From: UBA10649 sp965227045
GTDB lineage: Bacteria > Actinomycetota > Actinomycetes > S36-B12
Reading direction: 5' to 3'
Length of the DNA stretch: 64,000 nt
Assembly: GCA_965227045.1 (NCBI GenBank)
Contig: OZ245718.1
Coordinates: 2,604,001 to 2,668,000, forward strand
Both the position numbers and the translations under genes were made by a program. Positions 60,293 through 64,000 of this stretch are shown piece by piece. The notes beneath the pieces were generated by a model. It ran no database searches. It had not been told where the DNA came from and saw only the letters and a list, made by a program, of their open reading frames with translations. Within the stretch, counting starts at the first letter, position 1. The number at the start of each line of letters is the position of its first letter.

Positions 60293-61401
60293 GCGGCAAG
60301 CATCTCGCGAGAGCCGGAAACGCGCAGGCAGGCCTGGACGAATCGCCTCTCAGCGCCTGCCCAACTGAGAGAAGGAGCCAGCAGTCGCGCTCGCCGGCTC
60401 ATCGCGTTGAGGATGCAGCGGTCGGTCGTCGCGACTCGGATGGCTTCGGCCAGTGCGAACGGGTTGCAATGAGGCACGATCAGGCCGGCGCCGTCGCCGA
60501 GCAACTCGACCGCATGCGGGAATCCCGTGGCGATCACCGGCCGCCCGGCGGCGATGCTCGCCACGAGGTTGGGCGATACGAGGTCCGTGTCGTCATCGGT
60601 CGGCAGTACCACCAAAGACGCAGACGCAACGAGGCGACGAAGCGCGGTCGAGTCGCGAGTGCCGGTCGTGACCTTGACGAGGTGCCCGACGCCGGCGTTC
60701 TGCGCCCGCTGGCGTAGATGTCGCGCGTACGCCGCAGCCTGGTCGCGGCGAAGGTCGTCATGGGATGTGGATGCGACGGTGTAGCGCACCGGATGCCCTG
60801 TCGAGTAGAGACGCGCGATGGCATCGATCACGTGCTCGGCACCAAGGCCGGGGACGATGTCACCCCAGGTGAGCAGGTGATCTCGCGGTTCGTCGCCCGT
60901 CCGTGGGGGCCCAGGCAGGGGACCCGAATTCTTCGCACCCCAGGGGATGACGATCACCTTGTCCGCGTCGACCGGGTACACGCGTACGAGGACTGCCTTC
61001 GCAGCATGGCTCATCACCGCGACGAGCGACGCCGACACGCACAGTTCGGCGACCGCGTAAACCTCCGTCGGACTGGGCCGGGAGGCGATGCTGTGGAGGA
61101 CGACGATCGCGGGAGCGGGAATGGCGCTCACCGTTCCCACGAGAGTGGTGTCCTTGCACTGAAGATCGCGTGCGCAGTCCACCTGCGCGATGACGGCGTC
61201 GACCGACCACAGGGCGCGTCGATGGTTGGTTCCTGGCGCTCCCACGATGCTGAGATGGCATCCGTCCCTGCGCAGCGAGGTACGCAGCACGCTCTCTACG
61301 GTGACTGACAGGTTGCTCGATCGCGAACCTCGCAGCAGTCCGACGCGCAGGGGGAGTCGGTGGGTATGAGGCCGAGCTGGGGAAACCAGTCGAACAGACA
61401 T
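60289..61401 (-). CDS. Glycosyltransferase, GT4-like
   Basis: Group-1 glycosyltransferase of 370 aa with a GT-B fold. The C-terminal half has the donor-binding region VVLPTDDDTDLVSPNLVASIAAGRPVIAT and HAVELLGDGAGLIVPHCNPFALAEAI, in place of the usual EGFG-type motif. GAAGGAA precedes ATG 61401. It is coupled (GTGA) to the hybrid kinase gene downstream. The acceptor is unknown; an envelope glycan is plausible. Confidence 0.78.
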   Translation of the reverse strand: MSVRLVSPARPHTHRLPLRVGLLRGSRSSNLSVTVESVLRTSLRRDGCHLSIVGAPGTNHRRALWSVDAVIAQVDCARDLQCKDTTLVGTVSAIPAPAIVVLHSIASRPSPTEVYAVAELCVSASLVAVMSHAAKAVLVRVYPVDADKVIVIPWGAKNSGPLPGPPRTGDEPRDHLLTWGDIVPGLGAEHVIDAIARLYSTGHPVRYTVASTSHDDLRRDQAAAYARHLRQRAQNAGVGHLVKVTTGTRDSTALRRLVASASLVVLPTDDDTDLVSPNLVASIAAGRPVIATGFPHAVELLGDGAGLIVPHCNPFALAEAIRVATTDRCILNAMSRRARLLAPSLSWAGAERRFVQACLRVSGSREMLAA

Positions 61402-61577
61402 GGCGTTCCTTCGGGTCCTACGTCCGGCCGCAGAACTACGCGTCTCCGGGTGCCGTCTCCGCAGCTGGTGTCTGAACCGGGGGACGAACAAGCGCAGGCT
61501 AGCACCGCGCGTCGGTCGTGACTAGGCAGTGCCAGTCGTGGGTACTAAGGCCTCACCACGACCGCAGGGGGCCTCCG

Positions 61578-61697
61578 ATGACGACATCACCCGAGCTGCT
61601 CGCACAGTGCGCCGTGGGCCAGCACCCGTGGGTCGCCCGGATCAACGATCACGGCGAGCACTACGAGGTCTGCTTGGCGTGCGGGTCGAAGAACTAG
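61578..61697 (+). CDS. Very small cysteine-containing protein (39 aa)
   Basis: ATG 61578 to TAG 61697, 39 aa, with GGGGG 6 nt before the start. Cysteines and histidines are spaced like a short zinc ribbon (AQCAVGQHPW at the N-terminal side, CLACGSKN at the end). It lies alone in the gap between the glycosyltransferase and STAS genes. Function unknown. Confidence 0.5.
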   Translation: MTTSPELLAQCAVGQHPWVARINDHGEHYEVCLACGSKN

Positions 61698-61716
61698 CAG
61701 AACTTGGAGCGCCCGC

Positions 61717-62040
61717 TTACGCGGCGTGCGTTTCGGCGTCGGCCATCAGGGCCATGAGACGGGAGCCGGACATCGCGCGTATGTCGATCGTGATGACGGT
61801 ATCGGGGACACCGCGTCGGAACGCGAGAAGCGCGGCCATCGCCTCTCCATCAATGTCCAGCGTGCTGCTGAGGTCCACGATGACCCGGCGGGGATGAGAC
61901 CTGCAGGCGGCATCCAGAGCCGAGAGCAGGGTCGGCGCGCTCGCGCCGGTGCAATGCCCGCGTACCGCGACGCGAACAGTGGTGGAGGTCGCGTCGATAT
62001 CGACCTGCATCTCCTGCCAGTGTCGCGTCACCGGAGTCAT
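61717..62040 (-). CDS. STAS-domain protein (anti-sigma-factor-antagonist-like)
   Basis: 107 aa, a single STAS domain: VRVAVRGHCTGASAPTLLSALDAA then VIVDLSSTLDIDGEAMAALLAF. The residue at the canonical phospho-serine position is in the DIDGEAM segment (Gly/Glu instead of Ser), so classical phosphorylation is doubtful. A SigF-type promoter ends only about 10 nt before ATG 62040, giving an almost leaderless mRNA. It may sequester an anti-sigma factor controlling one of the local sigma factors. Confidence 0.78.
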   Translation of the reverse strand: MTPVTRHWQEMQVDIDATSTTVRVAVRGHCTGASAPTLLSALDAACRSHPRRVIVDLSSTLDIDGEAMAALLAFRRGVPDTVITIDIRAMSGSRLMALMADAETHAA

Positions 62041-62049
62041 CTTTCACGG

Positions 62050-62076
62050 GTACCCCAAGCCGACTGCGAACGAAAC
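62050..62076 (-). promoter_or_regulatory. SigF/SigB-type promoter for the STAS gene
   Basis: On the minus strand, GTTT (62073-62076), 17 nt, GGGTAC (62050-62055). Start of transcription would fall within a few nt of ATG 62040. Confidence 0.65.
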
Positions 62077-62179
62077 GCCGAACTGAACTTGCGAATTTTT
62101 CAGAGTGCGGCAAGATTGTCTCCATCACCGGTTAAGCAAATAGCCGGATCAACGTTTTTCCCGTACCAGGGAGATTTCC

Positions 62180-62950
62180 GTGGATCCTGTTATTGCTGCC
62201 GCATCTGTTCCCTCGGCTTCCGACCCGCTGTCGCGGCTGTCGAATCCTGCGTTGACCCCTCGTGAGCGCGCAGATCTCGAGGACCTCGTCACCGCCACGT
62301 ACCTGCCGATCGCGCGTCGGCTCGCATCCCGCTTCACCCGAAGCGGCGCCGAGTTGGACGACCTTGTGCAGGTTGCGAGCCTGGCGTTGGTCAAGGCGAT
62401 CCGACGCTTCAACGCCGAGCGCGGCGAGTTCGAGAAGTACGCGCACGCGACGATCAACGGCGAACTGAAGAAGCACCTGCGCGATCAGTGCTGGAGTGTT
62501 CGTCCGCCTCGCCGTGTCCAGGAGCTGCACGCCCAGATCGGCAAGGCCACCGAGGAGCTGGCCCAGTCCGGCCACTCGATGCCGAGTGTCACGTCGCTGG
62601 CGACGCAGCTCGACGCGCGGCCGGACGACATCCGTGAGGCCGTGGCATCGAGGACCTGCTTTCGGGCGATCTCGCTCGACCAGCCAATCGACGTCACGGG
62701 GCGGTCGATGGGAGAGGCGATCTCCGAAGAATTCCGCGACTTCGACTCGGTCGATGACGCGATGGAGTTGGCCGAGTTGTTCCGCGACCTCAACGAGCAC
62801 GAGCGCCGCATGCTGTGGCTGCGATTCGTCGATGGCTGTACCCAGCGGGAGATCGCGGAGATCATGGGCATGAGCCAGATGATGGTCTCGCGCCGCCTTG
62901 GCGTGCTGCTCGCCGATCTACGCTCGCGTGCGGGGAGTGAAGTTGCCTGA
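62180..62950 (+). CDS. RNA polymerase sigma factor, SigB/SigF type (second)
   Basis: Group-3 sigma factor of 256 aa, paralogous to the one at 56342. Region 2: YLPIARRLASRFTRSGAELDDLVQVASLALVKAIRRF; region 3: RDQCWSVRPPRRVQELHAQ; region 4: LWLRFVDGCTQREIAEIMGMSQMMVSRRLG. GTG 62180 has AGGGAG 7 nt upstream. It is divergent from the STAS gene. No anti-sigma kinase (RsbW-like) gene is adjacent. Likely reads the GKTT...GGGTAY promoters listed in this region. Confidence 0.9.
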   Translation: MDPVIAAASVPSASDPLSRLSNPALTPRERADLEDLVTATYLPIARRLASRFTRSGAELDDLVQVASLALVKAIRRFNAERGEFEKYAHATINGELKKHLRDQCWSVRPPRRVQELHAQIGKATEELAQSGHSMPSVTSLATQLDARPDDIREAVASRTCFRAISLDQPIDVTGRSMGEAISEEFRDFDSVDDAMELAELFRDLNEHERRMLWLRFVDGCTQREIAEIMGMSQMMVSRRLGVLLADLRSRAGSEVA

Positions 62951-62966
62951 CGGCCTCCGGGTCGGT

Positions 62967-62992
62967 GGTTCGACTGCCGGGGTGAGGGGTAC
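62967..62992 (+). promoter_or_regulatory. SigF/SigB-type promoter for the 81-aa gene
   Basis: GGTT (62967-62970), 16 nt, GGGTAC (62987-62992), about 9 nt before ATG 63002. Also part of a small AGGGG/CCCCT hairpin. Confidence 0.6.
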
Positions 62993-63001
62993 ACGGCCCC
63001 T

Positions 63002-63247
63002 ATGAGGGACTCCTACCGCGTGACCGCCGAGCACCAAGGTGGAGAGCGCTGGACGCTGCGCAGTGGGGATGTTCGTGTCGAGATGCTGCCGCCAACGGCG
63101 GTCCTTGCGGAGAGCAACTCCATTGTCGAGGCCGCAGCGCTAGCTCGTGCGTCGATCTCTGCTCTCATTGACGTACCCGAGGCGGAGTTCGACATCAACG
63201 TCGTCGTTATCGAGAACGACCTCTCGCGCTCGTTGCCTGAGAAATGA
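63002..63247 (+). CDS. Small soluble protein (hypothetical)
   Basis: 81 aa, no membrane helix and no signal. It has a short beta-rich first half (RVTAEHQGGERWTLRSGDVRVEM) and a helix (SIVEAAALARASISALIDV). No family recognised. The SigF-type promoter and closeness to the sigma gene suggest a stress-induced product. It runs convergent to, and overlaps by 41 nt, the Nudix gene. Confidence 0.6.
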   Translation: MRDSYRVTAEHQGGERWTLRSGDVRVEMLPPTAVLAESNSIVEAAALARASISALIDVPEAEFDINVVVIENDLSRSLPEK

Positions 63248-63620
63248 GTGATAGGTAGTCCTCGTCAGCGATGGCAATCCCCTCGACCTGGGCCGAGGTG
63301 AACCAGCGGATCTCGTCGTGCTCCTCGGGAGCCGCGTTGACAACGGATCCGGTCCACTCGTCGATCAGCCAGACCCTGAGGTCCTGCTCCGTGTCGACAA
63401 AGCGCGCGATCGGTGGGTCCGCTGGACTGGGAATCGTGATGCCTAGTTCCTCGCTGAGCTCGCGAGCCAGCGCGGCTTCGGGAGACTCACCCTCCTCGAC
63501 GTGGCCGCCGGGAAAGTCCCACACGTCTGGGTAGAAAGCGCGATCGGCCCGGCGGTGGCACAGCAGCACTCGGCCTTCACGAACCAGGAGTCCGCAGACG
63601 ATCTCGTGTTCGGCGGTCAC
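63207..63620 (-). CDS. Nudix hydrolase (MutT-like)
   Basis: Pyrophosphatase of 137 aa. The Nudix box is intact: GGHVEEGESPEAALARELSEELGI, containing the catalytic REXXEE-type residues in variant form (RELSEEL). Likely cleans oxidised nucleotides or hydrolyses another nucleoside diphosphate. GTG 63620 has TATGCT exactly 6 nt upstream and no ribosome site, suggesting leaderless translation. It lies 24 bp downstream of xylA. Confidence 0.85.
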   Translation of the reverse strand: MTAEHEIVCGLLVREGRVLLCHRRADRAFYPDVWDFPGGHVEEGESPEAALARELSEELGITIPSPADPPIARFVDTEQDLRVWLIDEWTGSVVNAAPEEHDEIRWFTSAQVEGIAIADEDYLSLISQATSARGRSR

Positions 63621-63626
63621 GTGGCG

Positions 63627-63632
63627 AGCATA
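63627..63632 (-). promoter_or_regulatory. -10 element TATGCT for a leaderless Nudix gene
   Basis: TANNNT hexamer 6 nt before GTG 63620 on the minus strand, in the gap after xylA. Confidence 0.5.
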
Positions 63633-63644
63633 GGAGGGCTTGAC

Positions 63645-64000
63645 TCAACGGACCCCGTAGAGGTGTTCCAAGGCGAGCTGGTCAAGGTGCTCGAAGTGCA
63701 TCCCCCGCTTGGCGAGCGCGTCGATGTCGTGGCTCTCCGCACGCAGCGTTGCCAGTGTTTCCCCTGGCCCGATTGTGGGCTCCCACAACTCCATGACTCG
63801 AGACGCCTCCACGGCTGCCTGCACTTCGGGATCCGCGCGGAAGGCACGGACCTTGTCGCGAAGGATGAGGTAGTTGCGCATGTTGGCCCGCGCAGTGACC
63901 CACACGTCGGCCTTGTCCTCGGTGCGCGGGGGCTTGTAGTCGAAGTGGACGAACCCGTCGTACCTCGGGCTCCGCCCGCCGGCACCCTCCAGCACGTCGA
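63645..64000 (-). CDS. xylA: Xylose isomerase XylA, 3' part (gene runs off the right edge)
   Basis: C-terminal 118 residues or so of D-xylose isomerase. HFDYKPPRTED (with a metal-binding aspartate), ANMRNYLILRDKVRAFRADPEV and the ending MHFEHLDQLALEHLYGVR match the actinobacterial enzyme. The start lies beyond the window. Together with araB, the pentose importer and GH51 it shows that the organism uses plant-type pentoses. Confidence 0.92.
   Translation of the reverse strand, partial: DVLEGAGGRSPRYDGFVHFDYKPPRTEDKADVWVTARANMRNYLILRDKVRAFRADPEVQAAVEASRVMELWEPTIGPGETLATLRAESHDIDALAKRGMHFEHLDQLALEHLYGVR

Noticed and set aside
1..64000. tRNA, rRNA, CRISPR arrays, insertion sequences and prophage genes
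   Set aside because: No cloverleaf, repeat-spacer array, transposase or phage protein could be seen anywhere in the window.

Overview
The window is high-GC, densely packed DNA from an actinomycete-type actinobacterium. The evidence is a mycothiol-dependent formaldehyde dehydrogenase gene, two WhiB iron-sulfur regulators, GAF-ANTAR proteins, two SigB/SigF-type sigma factors, many ATGA/GTGA start-stop overlaps and several leaderless-looking starts. The genus cannot be named from the sequence. I saw no rRNA, tRNA, CRISPR array, transposase or phage gene.

Region 1 (1-9.6 kb) is a pentose import locus. It holds the 5' end of araB (ribulokinase), a LacI-family AraR-like repressor, and a YtfQ-R-T-YjfF-like ABC importer with an extra second ATPase, followed by a second LacI regulator. 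AraR-type palindromes lie at the araB and binding-protein promoters. A GH51 arabinofuranosidase (40.2 kb) and the 3' end of xylA (right edge) belong to the same physiology.

Region 2 (9.7-27.2 kb) is a catabolic island and the most unusual part. Two paralogous secreted substrate-binding proteins have no lipobox and no permease or ATPase nearby. They flank two epoxide-hydrolase-like enzymes, a cupin, an SDR and a zinc alcohol dehydrogenase. A KstR-like TetR follows. Then a plus-strand operon encodes an R-hydratase, acyl-CoA ligase, MFE-2-type SDR, DUF35 protein, SCPx-type thiolase, cytochrome P450, alcohol dehydrogenase and aldehyde dehydrogenase, ending in another TetR. Palindromes of the form RGAACNNGTTCT sit in front of both binding-protein genes. 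The layout suggests oxidation, CoA activation and beta-oxidation of a hydrophobic, possibly isoprenoid or alicyclic compound; the substrate is unknown.

Region 3 (27.2-37.1 kb) has two divergent whiB genes and a probable phosphorus-acquisition group: an ABC importer with a metallophosphoesterase, a PHS-type phosphate symporter and a phytase-like secreted protein. A HicB-like orphan sits among them. Region 4 (37.3-48.4 kb) is mixed: an FAD-binding/TTC38-like fusion protein, the GH51 enzyme, mscR with its MBL-fold partner, a GGDEF cyclase, an MMPL transporter with a divergent MarR regulator, and an FMN-dependent hydroxyacid oxidase.

Region 5 (48.4-64 kb) looks like a general-stress and envelope-lipid island. 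It contains a DAG-kinase/DUF1206/PAP2/PAP2 operon, DUF6328, a fatty-acid desaturase, small membrane proteins, two GAF-ANTAR proteins, two SigB/F-type sigma factors, a STAS protein and a hybrid kinase ending in an ANTAR-like domain. Six intergenic sequences here match a SigF/SigB-type promoter (GKTT, 15-17 nt, GGGTAY), which suggests one shared regulon.
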